Shown here piece by piece: positions 16,565-23,706 of a stretch of DNA of 28,571 nucleotides. The notes beneath the pieces were generated by a model. That model did no database searches. It saw only the letters and a program-made list of their open reading frames with translations, and was not told the DNA's origin. Position numbers and translations under genes: made by a program. The DNA comes from Nitrospirota bacterium (GTDB lineage: Bacteria; JACPQY01), in the NCBI GenBank assembly GCA_016190245.1, contig JACPQY010000084.1:1-28571 (forward strand), read 5' to 3'. How positions within the stretch are numbered: position 1 is the first letter of the stretch; every line of letters starts with the position of its first letter.

Positions 16565-19540
16565 ATGACTTGCCCTTCGAACCACCCGTCGCGCGTGGCC
16601 GTCCTCTTCCTGATCCTTCCCGCACTCTTTCCACCGACCGCCCGCGCGACCGCGCCGGAGATCGTATGCGAGGACCCGGATCTGAGGGCCCGGGTGACCG
16701 AGCGAGTCGGCCCGAAGGATCTGCCTGCGGACGCGAGCGCGCTCGAGGAACTCGTTCGGGGGCTGCACGGGGCGTTCCCTCAGATCCGCCTGATCTGGGT
16801 GGAGAAAGCCCCGGGGCCGGGTGGGACGGCCCGTCTCCACGTCGTGCCGTATCAGCTTATCGTGGGGCCCACCTTTAAGGGCAACTCGCACGTTCGGGAC
16901 GTGGAGCTGGCCTCCGCCGTTCGGCTCATGCCGGGCGAACCCTTCGCCCCGGAGAAGTTGAGCGGGGTGGAGGCGGCCGTGCGCGAGGTCTACCGCAGCT
17001 ATGGGTATTTCGATGCCCGCGCGGCCGTGCGGACCGTGGCCACCGCCAAGGGAATCGAAATCCAGGTCGAGGTCGAGGAGAACCGCAGGGCGGAGGTGCG
17101 CGAGCTGCGGTTCGAGGGCGAAGCGGCGCCGCTGACCGAGGCGCGTCTGCTCGGCCTCGCCCGGCTCCGGCGCGGAGAACCGTACGACCAGGACAGGATT
17201 TACCGGGCCGTGCGCGAGATCACCCAGGCCTATTTCCGCCGCCGGTTCTTCCGGACAAAGGTTGAAACGCAGGAAGTGCTGGACGCCGCCGGGGACGTGC
17301 TTCTCGTCTTCCACGTCGATCGGGGGAAGCCCTTCGATCTCCGTCTCGATGGCGACCCCCGGTCGCGCGATCGGGATCTCCTTTCCTACCTGGATCTGGA
17401 GAAAGTCGAGCGGTACGACACCGCCACGCTGGACGAATGGAAACGGGCCATCCGAGACGGTTTTCAGAAACGGGGATACGCCTTTGTCAAGGTGGACGTC
17501 CGCGAACGGGACGAAGGCGATCGGGTGACGCTTGCCTTCATCGTCGAACCGGGCCCCAAGGTCGCCGTCCGCCGCGTCCGAATTTCAGGGAACGAGCAGG
17601 TGGTCTCGACGAAGATCCTGCGCCGCCTCGAGACGCGGCCGGGGAGCCCTTTCCCCTTCTTCAGCAGGGGGACGCTGGTGGACGTGGACCTGCGACGGGA
17701 CGCGGAGCGCATACAGGACTACTATCGTTCGCACGGGTACCTCGAGGCGCGGGTCCTCTCCACGGCCGTGGAGCGCGACCCCCGGATTCCGGTGGTGGAG
17801 GTCGCGTTCACCGTCTACGAAGGGCGGCAGGTTCGCGTGGCACGCGTGGGTTTCGAGGGCCTCCCCGAGGCGACGGAGGACGACATCCGCAAGGAGTTGG
17901 CGCTCCGGGCGGGGGAGCCGTTCGATCCGAATTTGATCCGCGAAGATGAACTGCGCGCGCTGCGCGTGCTGACGAGTACGGGCTACCTCGAGGCCAAGGT
18001 GAGCGGGGACTACAGGATCGAGGATCGCCCGCGGCAACTGGGGCTGACCTTGCTGGCCCGGCCGACCCGGTCGGACCAAGCCTGGGCGGATGTCGTTTTT
18101 GCCGTCGAGCCTGGGGTGAGGTCGTTCGTCGGCCGTTTCGCCGTGGAGCCCCAGGGAGAGTTCCACAAGACTCAAGAGAACGTCCTCCTGAGGGAACTCA
18201 AGATCGCGCCGGGCGATGTCATCAGCCAGCAGAAGCTGGCGGAGGGCCAGTTGCGAATCTACCGACTTGGGTTCTTCCGGGAGGTCCGCGTCGTCCCGTC
18301 TGCCTCGCTCGGCCCGTTGTCGGATGGGCGCCGGGTCCGAGACGTGGTGGTGAGCTACGAAGAGCGCAAGGCCAAGGAGATCGCGTTCGGCCCGGGGTTC
18401 GATTCGGACAACCTCTTCGGCGTGTTTGTCGAAGGCTCGATCCGGAACCTGTTCGGCACGGGCCGCTCCATCGGCACTCGCGGCCAATACACCCTGCGCG
18501 ACCAGTTCTACCGGGCGACCTACACGGAGCCTTGGGTGCTGGGGACCGATCTCACGCTGCGCTCCTCCACCTCCTACGAGCTCGACAAAGATACGTCCGG
18601 CATCGGCTTCGATCGGCGCGAGGTGGCGGGCACCGTCGGCACGGAGAAACGCATCGGAAACGTCACCCTCACGGTTCAGGAGCGACTGGCGCGCACGGTT
18701 CGGGTTGGAGATCTCGTGGATGAGGGACGGGTGGATCAAAAGACGCTCAAGTCCTTCCTCACGCCGGGCATCATCTACGACCGCCGTGACGACTTCTTCA
18801 ACCCGGAGACGGGTTTCCTGCTCGCGTCGGATGTTGACTTTGCACCGGCGTTCCTCGGCTCCGAGGTGGAGTTCATCCGGCCCACAGCGCGCGCGGCCCA
18901 CTACCTGCGCCTGCCCGCGGGCCTCGTGCTGGCTTCGGGCGCGCGGGGCGGTTGGATCCTCCCCCTCACGAGCCTCACGGTGGTGGAACAAGAGGCCAAT
19001 GAAGAGCTTTTCCGCCTGGGAGGACGGGACTCCTTGCGAGGGTTCGGCCAGGGGGAGCTGGGCATTTTGCACGACGAGGTCTTCTGCGCCAGCGCGGAGG
19101 GAGAGACCGGCACCGTTCCGCCCGGCGAGTGCCCGCCCGACCGGCAGCTCGTGCGGACAGCCCGCCTCGGCGGCACGCTTCTCGCCCAGGGCAACGAGGA
19201 ACTCCGTTTCCCGATTCCGACGTTCCTACCGTTCCGGTTGGGCGGCGCCGTCTTCCTCGATGTGGGCAACGTGTGGCGCACGCAGACGCAGGGGCCGAGC
19301 AACCCTCTCACGCTGCGCTCCACGGCGGGGTTCGCCTTCCGGATCATCACACCCATCGGCCCGATCTCCGCCTACGTGGCGTTCAATCTCCGTCGCAAGC
19401 GCATCCTTGACGTTGCCGACCCCAAGACAGAGCGAATCGTGGTGGACGGAGCGGAACGGGAAACGATCGTGGGGGGAGAGCAGATCAGCCGGCGAGAGGA
19501 CGCTTACAAAATCGGCTTCGCGATCGGCGAGTTCTTCTGA
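16565..19540 (+). CDS. tamA: Omp85-family outer-membrane assembly protein (TamA/BamA-like, about six POTRA domains)
   Basis: I place the start at ATG 16565. It gives a proper signal peptide (SRVAVLFLILPALFPPTARA) and 991 residues, whereas an upstream in-frame ATG at 16454 would add 37 untypical residues inside the repeat-rich leader. The periplasmic part holds about six POTRA units starting near residues 96, 176, 256, 333, 423 and 518, each with a G-N/E-type strand and YxxxGYxxA motif (YRSYGYFDA, YYRSHGYLEA). The barrel begins near 603 (FGPGFDSDNLFG), has the Omp85 L6 motif SLRGF at about 822 and ends in IGEFF, with a C-terminal Phe recognised by the BAM machinery. Omp85 proteins insert barrels into the outer membrane. 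The tamB neighbour points to TamA, though six POTRAs exceed the three of E. coli TamA, so a BamA-like role is possible. Confidence 0.92.
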   Translation: MTCPSNHPSRVAVLFLILPALFPPTARATAPEIVCEDPDLRARVTERVGPKDLPADASALEELVRGLHGAFPQIRLIWVEKAPGPGGTARLHVVPYQLIVGPTFKGNSHVRDVELASAVRLMPGEPFAPEKLSGVEAAVREVYRSYGYFDARAAVRTVATAKGIEIQVEVEENRRAEVRELRFEGEAAPLTEARLLGLARLRRGEPYDQDRIYRAVREITQAYFRRRFFRTKVETQEVLDAAGDVLLVFHVDRGKPFDLRLDGDPRSRDRDLLSYLDLEKVERYDTATLDEWKRAIRDGFQKRGYAFVKVDVRERDEGDRVTLAFIVEPGPKVAVRRVRISGNEQVVSTKILRRLETRPGSPFPFFSRGTLVDVDLRRDAERIQDYYRSHGYLEARVLSTAVERDPRIPVVEVAFTVYEGRQVRVARVGFEGLPEATEDDIRKELALRAGEPFDPNLIREDELRALRVLTSTGYLEAKVSGDYRIEDRPRQLGLTLLARPTRSDQAWADVVFAVEPGVRSFVGRFAVEPQGEFHKTQENVLLRELKIAPGDVISQQKLAEGQLRIYRLGFFREVRVVPSASLGPLSDGRRVRDVVVSYEERKAKEIAFGPGFDSDNLFGVFVEGSIRNLFGTGRSIGTRGQYTLRDQFYRATYTEPWVLGTDLTLRSSTSYELDKDTSGIGFDRREVAGTVGTEKRIGNVTLTVQERLARTVRVGDLVDEGRVDQKTLKSFLTPGIIYDRRDDFFNPETGFLLASDVDFAPAFLGSEVEFIRPTARAAHYLRLPAGLVLASGARGGWILPLTSLTVVEQEANEELFRLGGRDSLRGFGQGELGILHDEVFCASAEGETGTVPPGECPPDRQLVRTARLGGTLLAQGNEELRFPIPTFLPFRLGGAVFLDVGNVWRTQTQGPSNPLTLRSTAGFAFRIITPIGPISAYVAFNLRRKRILDVADPKTERIVVDGAERETIVGGEQISRREDAYKIGFAIGEFF

Positions 19541-19578
19541 GCCGGGGGGGGGGACAGGAAGAGAGGCGGTGGTGATGA

Positions 19579-19600
19579 CCCTGCCCAGGGGGAGGCAGGG
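19579..19600. terminator. Hairpin between convergent tamA-like and flaG genes
   Basis: A perfect 7-bp stem (CCCTGCC / GGCAGGG) with an 8-base loop lies in the 84-base gap between converging genes, the place for a shared terminator. No T-run follows on either strand, so it is not a classical intrinsic terminator. A G10 run (19544-19553) sits just before it. Confidence 0.4.
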
Positions 19601-19624
19601 CGGGGTGCGAGGGCGACTCGGAGG

Positions 19625-20035
19625 CTACGCCGTGCGGTGGAAGAGCGTCCCGGCGATCTGGCGGATGTTCTCCTGGATTCGGAGGATCTCGTCGGATGGG
19701 ATCTGTCGCTCGACCCGTCCCGTCTCCTTGTCCTTCACCTGGACGATCACATCGCCGGTATCCTGGTTGACCTGGAAATTGAGGTCTCGATCGGCGATGC
19801 CGAGGTGGCGCCGGACGTCCTCGACCACCATGTTCTCTTCGCCTTCCGGCTGGACTTCGGGCACCGGCTGTGCTCGGCGCTCCGGACTGTTTTCGCCCGA
19901 GGAACTGCTGTCCCCGTAGTTGGGCTCGACCGACTGTGCGTCTTCGACCGCCGGGGTGCCCTCGTTGTAGTGCTCCACGGGGGGGGGTGCCACTGCCGGC
20001 CCTACCATCTTTGCGGCCTCGATCCTTTGTGCCAT
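19625..20035 (-). CDS. flaG: Flagellar protein FlaG
   Basis: From ATG 20035 this is a 136-residue protein. The start is set by AAGGAGGG six bases upstream. A longer in-frame ATG at 20077 lies inside the sigma-28-like -10 element and cannot be translated from that promoter. The C-terminal 55 residues match the FlaG family: LNFQVNQDTGDVIVQVKDKE, then RQIPSDEILRIQENIRQIAGTLF. The N-terminal half is low-complexity, Pro/Glu/Ser-rich and probably disordered, as is common in FlaG. FlaG is a small late flagellar protein that influences filament length. No other flagellar gene is in the window, so it is an outlier from its regulon's clusters. A 9-base G/C run (19979-19987) encodes Pro-Pro-Pro. Confidence 0.9.
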   Translation of the reverse strand: MAQRIEAAKMVGPAVAPPPVEHYNEGTPAVEDAQSVEPNYGDSSSSGENSPERRAQPVPEVQPEGEENMVVEDVRRHLGIADRDLNFQVNQDTGDVIVQVKDKETGRVERQIPSDEILRIQENIRQIAGTLFHRTA

Positions 20036-20040
20036 ATCTA

Positions 20041-20049
20041 TCCCTCCTT
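20041..20049 (-). promoter_or_regulatory. Strong ribosome-binding site of flaG
   Basis: The message reads AAGGAGGGA six or so bases before ATG 20035, an almost ideal Shine-Dalgarno. It fixes the flaG start against the longer alternative. Confidence 0.8.
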
Positions 20050-20073
20050 GGATTAAGATATCTCCATCATCAG

Positions 20074-20101
20074 TCATCGGCTCTGCTCCTTGTAAACTTG
20101 A
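20074..20101 (-). promoter_or_regulatory. Sigma-28 (FliA)-type promoter of flaG
   Basis: On the minus strand TCAAGTTT (20101-20094), 12 bases, then GCCGATGA (20081-20074) closely match the E. coli FliA consensus TAAAGTTT-N11-GCCGATAA: seven of eight bases in each element, with a spacer one base longer. Transcription would begin about 30 bases before the flaG start. Late flagellar genes are the usual FliA targets, so sequence and gene identity support each other. Confidence 0.65.
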
Positions 20102-20250
20102 ATACGCTTCTCGGAGCCAGCCCCCCGCATCCTGCGAAAGGGAAGAGCCTTTCTGGATGGCCTACCAAGGAATTCGGCAGTATGGCTGAAGTTCTTTAGT
20201 CGGTCTTATCGTATTGACATTCCAATCCAACCCAAATACAAGAGGCAGGG

Positions 20251-20634
20251 ATGAGCAGCAAACCTCGATCTCAGCTCGAGATTTTCCCCAATCCGTACCC
20301 GCGAAGGGACTACTCCGTCCGGATGGATTGTCCTGAGTTTACCAGCGTCTGCCCCAAGACCGGGCAGCCTGATTTCGGCCGCATCGAGATCGAGTACGTG
20401 CCGGATCGCGCGTGCATCGAGCTCAAGTCGCTCAAGCTTTACCTCTGGTCGTATCGCGAACAGGGGATTTTCTACGAGACTGTCACGAACAGGATCCTTG
20501 AGGATCTGGTTCGCGCCTGCCGCCCGCGCTGGATGCGGGTGACGGGGCGCTTCAACGTCCGGGGGGGGATTTCGACGGACGTGGTGGTGGAATACCGGCA
20601 AAGGGGAAAGTCGGGGGCCAGGGCGCGTGGCTAG
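20251..20634 (+). CDS. queF: NADPH-dependent preQ0 reductase QueF (short type)
   Basis: This 127-residue enzyme reduces 7-cyano-7-deazaguanine to preQ1 in queuosine synthesis. It has the short, single-domain (type I, YkvM-like) size. The catalytic pair is present: C34 in [12 protein letters not shown] and D41, spaced as Cys55/Asp62 of the B. subtilis enzyme. The family motif [13 protein letters not shown] (about 56-69) marks the NADPH and substrate site. The product forms a T-fold multimer in the cytoplasm. AGAGG lies five to nine bases before ATG. It diverges from flaG with a 215-base gap. No preQ1 riboswitch is evident upstream. A G8 run (20561-20568) encodes Gly-Gly near the C-terminus, and the frame stays open. 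Confidence 0.93.
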   Translation: MSSKPRSQLEIFPNPYPRRDYSVRMDCPEFTSVCPKTGQPDFGRIEIEYVPDRACIELKSLKLYLWSYREQGIFYETVTNRILEDLVRACRPRWMRVTGRFNVRGGISTDVVVEYRQRGKSGARARG

Positions 20635-20701
20635 TGTTGCTCGCGGGAGCCTTCGCGTCTCCGTGGGTTTGCAACGGAAAGGGCTCCGATGACACTCGAT
20701 G

Positions 20702-20730
20702 TTGAGGCGGTGGGCGGCGTGTGATAACGT
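20702..20730 (+). promoter_or_regulatory. Weak candidate promoter before rsmD
   Basis: TTGAGG (20702-20707), a 17-base spacer and TAACGT (20725-20730) lie about 65 bases before the rsmD start, in the 162-base gap after queF. The -35 is fair and the -10 poor. The gap contains no other clear feature. Confidence 0.25.
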
Positions 20731-20796
20731 CCGCCCGCGGGGAACGGGATCGAGACGGTCGACAGGGCGTCCCGGTCCGCCCTCAAAGAGGTCCAC

Positions 20797-21387
20797 ATGA
20801 GAATCATCGCGGGTGAGCAGGGTGGGCGAGCCTTCCCCCATCCGGGGCGGCGCGTTCGTGTGACTCTGGATGGCGTGCGCGAGACGGTGTTTAACGTTCT
20901 GGCCGACAGGGTGAGCGGCGCGGCCGTGCTCGACCTCTTCGCGGGGAGCGGCAGCTTGGGGCTCGAAGCGCTGAGCCGGGGAGCCGCGCGCTGTGTGTTT
21001 GTGGAACAGGACCCTGCACTGGCGGATCGGCTTGTCCAGACTCTCGGGGTTCTGGGCTACTCGGATCGCGCGGGAGTTGTGAGGGCCGATGTATGGCGGC
21101 CCCGATGGCCGCGTCCGATTCTCGATGGCGGCCCGTACGATATGGTCTTCATGGATCCCCCCTATCGCCCCGGCGCCGGAGCCGCCTGCCTGCGAATCGC
21201 CAAGCGCATCCCGCTGGCCGAGGGCGCGGTGGTCGTGCTCGAAACGCAATCAAAGGGCGAGGGGGCGGAAGAGCCGGGTTGGGCACAGGTGGACGAGCGC
21301 CGGTTCGGCCAGACGCGTGTGGGGATGTTCGTCCCGGCGGGAGAAATCTGCATGGCGAAAGGGGGCTGTGTTGAATCCCCCGCGTAG
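20797..21387 (+). CDS. rsmD: 16S rRNA (guanine-966-N2)-methyltransferase RsmD
   Basis: This 196-residue Rossmann-fold methyltransferase opens with the family start MRIIAGEQGGRAF. Its SAM-binding motif I is DLFAGSGSLGLEALSRGA (about residues 46-63) and its catalytic motif is DPPY (about 121-124), preceded by YDMVFM. RsmD methylates N2 of G966 in the small-subunit rRNA using S-adenosylmethionine. The -FGQTRVGMF- strand near the C-terminus fits the family. AGAGG precedes the ATG. The 3' end overlaps coaD by 20 bases; rsmD-coaD is a widespread gene pair, which supports both calls. Confidence 0.95.
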   Translation: MRIIAGEQGGRAFPHPGRRVRVTLDGVRETVFNVLADRVSGAAVLDLFAGSGSLGLEALSRGAARCVFVEQDPALADRLVQTLGVLGYSDRAGVVRADVWRPRWPRPILDGGPYDMVFMDPPYRPGAGAACLRIAKRIPLAEGAVVVLETQSKGEGAEEPGWAQVDERRFGQTRVGMFVPAGEICMAKGGCVESPA

Positions 21388-21886
21388 CCTCCGGGCCGTT
21401 TACCCCGGCTCTTTCGATCCGATCACACTCGGGCACGTGGACATCGCTCGCCGCGGCCTCAAGATCTTCGAGGAGCTCACGGTGGCCGTCGTCCGCAATC
21501 CCCGCAAGGAGGGTCTTTTCACTATCGAAGAGCGCGTCGAGATGATCAAAGAAGTGTTCAAGAACGAGCCGCGGATACAAGTGGAGTCGTTCTCCGGCCT
21601 CCTGGTCGAGTTCATGCGCCGGGTCGGCGCGCGCGCGATCATCCGCGGCCTGCGGGCGGTCTCGGATTTCGAGTACGAATTTCAAATGGCCGTGACGAAC
21701 CGAACGATGGAGGAAGACGTCGAGACCCTGTTCATGATGGCCAACGAGTCCTACTCCTACGTCAGTTCCATGATGGTGAAGGAAATTGCGACCCTGGGCG
21801 GCTCGGTGAAGAAGATGGTGCCGCCGATCGTGGTGGAGCGGCTGCGGGCCAAGCTCGCGCCGCCGCGCAGGGCCGTCCGTCGCTGA
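21368..21886 (+). CDS. coaD: Phosphopantetheine adenylyltransferase CoaD
   Basis: This 172-residue enzyme transfers AMP from ATP to 4'-phosphopantetheine, the penultimate step of coenzyme A synthesis. The nucleotidyltransferase motif T20-x-G22-H23 lies in AVYPGSFDPITLGHVD. The second motif is YSYVSSMMVKEIATLGGSV, near the family's ISSTxVRE signature but with Met replacing Thr. There is no ATG. GTG at 21368 follows AAAGGGGG closely, and TTG at 21371 is the alternative. The open frame upstream of this belongs to the overlapping rsmD region and should not be included. Overlap with rsmD suggests translational coupling. Confidence 0.95.
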   Translation: MLNPPRSLRAVYPGSFDPITLGHVDIARRGLKIFEELTVAVVRNPRKEGLFTIEERVEMIKEVFKNEPRIQVESFSGLLVEFMRRVGARAIIRGLRAVSDFEYEFQMAVTNRTMEEDVETLFMMANESYSYVSSMMVKEIATLGGSVKKMVPPIVVERLRAKLAPPRRAVRR

Positions 21887-21897
21887 AAGGATTCCCC

Positions 21898-23103
21898 ATG
21901 CCTACACAACCTGTACTCTCGAAGCGGGCCGCCGTCCTCAAGCCCTCGCCCACGCTCGCGATCAGCGCCCGGGCGCGCGAACTTCGCGCCCAGGGGCACG
22001 ATGTCGTGAACTTCGGTGCGGGCGAGCCCGATTTTGACACCCCCCCCCACATCAAGGATGCCGCCGTCGCCGCCATCCGCAGCGGATTCACGAAATACAC
22101 CGCCGTCGCGGGGATCGACGACCTGAAAGACGCCATCCGCGCACGCCTGAAGGCCGACTACGGGCTCGACTATGCGCGGGACGAGGTGGTGGTCTCCTGC
22201 GGCGCCAAGCACTCGCTCTACAATCTTTTCGTGAGCGTCCTCGATCCCGACGACGAAGTGATCATCCCGGCCCCGTACTGGGTCTCGTACCCCGAAATGG
22301 TGGCATTGGCCGGAGGCAAGCCGGTGATCGTCAACACCTCGGAGGAGCGAGGGTACCGGCTCAGCCCCGACGACTTGGCCGCGGCCGCAACGCCGAGAAC
22401 GAAGGCCTTGATTCTCAACGATCCATCCAATCCCACGGGGGCGACGTACACGCGAGACGACCTCGCCCGACTCGCCGAAGTCGCCAAGGCAAAGGACTTC
22501 TGGGTGGTGTCGGACGAGATCTACGACAAGCTGGTGTACGAGGGTGAGGTTCACACCGCTTTCCCGACGCTTTCCGCCGACGCGCGCCGCCGCACTCTGC
22601 TCGTCAACGGAGTGAGCAAGACCTACGCGATGACCGGCTGGCGGATCGGCTACGTGGCGGGCGACCGCGATGTGCTCCGCGCCGCGGCTGCGGTGCAAGG
22701 GCAGGTCACATCCAACCCGACCTCCATCGCGCAGAAGGCCGCGCTTGAGGCCCTCAAGGGGGATCAGAAACCCGCCGCGGAGATGGCCGGCGCCTTCAAC
22801 GAACGCCGGCGGTACATGCACGGCCGCCTCACGAAGATGGCGGGCGTGCGGTGCTACGAGTCTCGCGGCGCGTTCTACCTCTTCCCGAACGTGTCGTCCC
22901 ACTACGGGCGCAAGGTCAACGGCCAAACCATCAAGAGCTCCACGGACCTGACGCGCTACCTGCTGGACGAGGCGAAGGTGGCCGTTGTGCCCGGCGGTGA
23001 GTTCGGAGACGACCGCTGCATCCGCCTCTCCTATGCGGTTTCGCTCGAGGAGATCAAGAAAGGGCTGGACCGGATCGAGGCCTCGCTGGGCCGACTGAAG
23101 TGA
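21898..23103 (+). CDS. aspC: Pyridoxal-phosphate aspartate aminotransferase (class I, AspB/AspC type)
   Basis: This 401-residue fold-type I enzyme transfers an amino group between aspartate and 2-oxoglutarate or a related pair. The PLP-binding lysine is K241 in GVSKTYAMTGWRIGY, with the downstream Arg of the class I signature. VVNFGAGEPDFDTPPHIK and the NDPSNPTGATY segment (Asn contacting the cofactor) are typical, as is the DEIYDKLVY motif carrying the Asp that pairs with the pyridine nitrogen. A C-terminal CIRLSYAVS supplies the Arg that binds the substrate alpha-carboxylate. AAAGGA precedes the ATG at a normal distance. It ends overlapping the HIT start. A C9 run (22040-22048) lies in the frame. 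The exact amino-acid specificity cannot be read from the sequence. Confidence 0.93.
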   Translation: MPTQPVLSKRAAVLKPSPTLAISARARELRAQGHDVVNFGAGEPDFDTPPHIKDAAVAAIRSGFTKYTAVAGIDDLKDAIRARLKADYGLDYARDEVVVSCGAKHSLYNLFVSVLDPDDEVIIPAPYWVSYPEMVALAGGKPVIVNTSEERGYRLSPDDLAAAATPRTKALILNDPSNPTGATYTRDDLARLAEVAKAKDFWVVSDEIYDKLVYEGEVHTAFPTLSADARRRTLLVNGVSKTYAMTGWRIGYVAGDRDVLRAAAAVQGQVTSNPTSIAQKAALEALKGDQKPAAEMAGAFNERRRYMHGRLTKMAGVRCYESRGAFYLFPNVSSHYGRKVNGQTIKSSTDLTRYLLDEAKVAVVPGGEFGDDRCIRLSYAVSLEEIKKGLDRIEASLGRLK

Positions 23104-23699
23104 ACCGACTACCGCACACCGGGAAGCGAGGAAGCCGCAAACAGGTTGCGACACCTCGTCCTCGTTCGACTCCCGACTCCCGACTGCCGACTGCCGGGCG
23201 GCCCCCAGGCCGCCTGTGGGCCCCTTGGCGCATGCAGTACATCGAGAACGTGGCTGAGCAGTCTGGATGCATCTTCTGTGTCCTGCCGAAGAAACGCCAG
23301 GACCAGCAGACGCTGGTCCTCCATCGCGACCCGACATGCTTCGTGATGATGAACCGCTACCCGTACAACAACGCGCACCTCATGGTGGTGCCCTTTCGGC
23401 ACACCGCCGATTTCCTGGTCCTGGAGGACCCCGAGAAACAGGCGCTGCTGACGCTCGTGGGCCACAGCGTGCGTATCCTGAGGGAGGTGTACAAGACGCA
23501 TGGCCTCAATGTAGGCGTCAACCTGGGCCGGGCCGCGGGCGCCGGGTACGAGGACCACGTGCATTTCCACGTCGTGCCACGATGGGTGGGCGACACCAAC
23601 TTCATGCCGATCTTGGGTGAGACGAAGGTCATCTCGCAGTCCTTGAGCGATACCTACAGGCGGCTCCGGCCGCATTTCCGCTCGCTCGACGGGCGGTAG
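23100..23699 (+). CDS. HIT-family nucleotide hydrolase/AP4A phosphorylase-like protein with repeat-derived N-terminus
   Basis: This 199-residue protein has a histidine-triad fold. The catalytic triad is H153-x-H155-x-H157 in EDHVHFHVVPRW. Upstream are CIFC, NRYPYNNAHLMVVPFRH and NVGVNLGRAAGAG, matching the bacterial branch related to diadenosine tetraphosphate (AP4A) phosphorylases. Family members normally begin shortly before the LWAPWRMQYI segment, here near residue 39. The preceding 38 residues are read from a heptamer-repeat element and are Arg/Pro-rich. The GTG at 23100 overlaps the aminotransferase stop and is the first in-frame start I see, but a later non-ATG start cannot be excluded. 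An ATG at 23233 would lose LWAPWR. It ends seven bases before pgeF, which has its own GGAGAGGG. Confidence 0.88.
   Translation: MNRLPHTGKRGSRKQVATPRPRSTPDSRLPTAGRPPGRLWAPWRMQYIENVAEQSGCIFCVLPKKRQDQQTLVLHRDPTCFVMMNRYPYNNAHLMVVPFRHTADFLVLEDPEKQALLTLVGHSVRILREVYKTHGLNVGVNLGRAAGAGYEDHVHFHVVPRWVGDTNFMPILGETKVISQSLSDTYRRLRPHFRSLDGR
23154..23195 (+). repeat. Degenerate heptamer tandem repeat inside the 5' end of the HIT gene
   Basis: Six consecutive 7-base units read CCTCGTC, CTCGTTC, GACTCCC, GACTCCC, GACTGCC, GACTGCC. The upstream bases from about 23105 continue loosely with the same period and include CGCAA-acagg-TTGCG. The unit GACTGCC also occurs in the element between the tRNA genes (26571-26598). 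Confidence 0.65.
23197..23214. other. GC hairpin just after the heptamers in the HIT gene
   Basis: GGCGGCC and GGCCGCC form a perfect 7-bp stem around a 4-base CCCA loop, directly after the last heptamer and about 20 bases before an in-frame ATG. It may be part of the repeat element or may affect translation of the HIT message. Confidence 0.5.
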
Positions 23700-23706
23700 G
23701 AGAGGG

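Noticed and set aside
20214-20242. TTGACA-N17-TACAAG as queF promoter
   Set aside because: The -35 is perfect, but transcription would begin at or within a base or two of the queF ATG and exclude its ribosome site, so it is probably not the working promoter of queF.
20101-20250. preQ1 riboswitch upstream of queF
   Set aside because: I looked for the short stem-loop and A-rich tail of class I preQ1 aptamers and did not find a convincing match.
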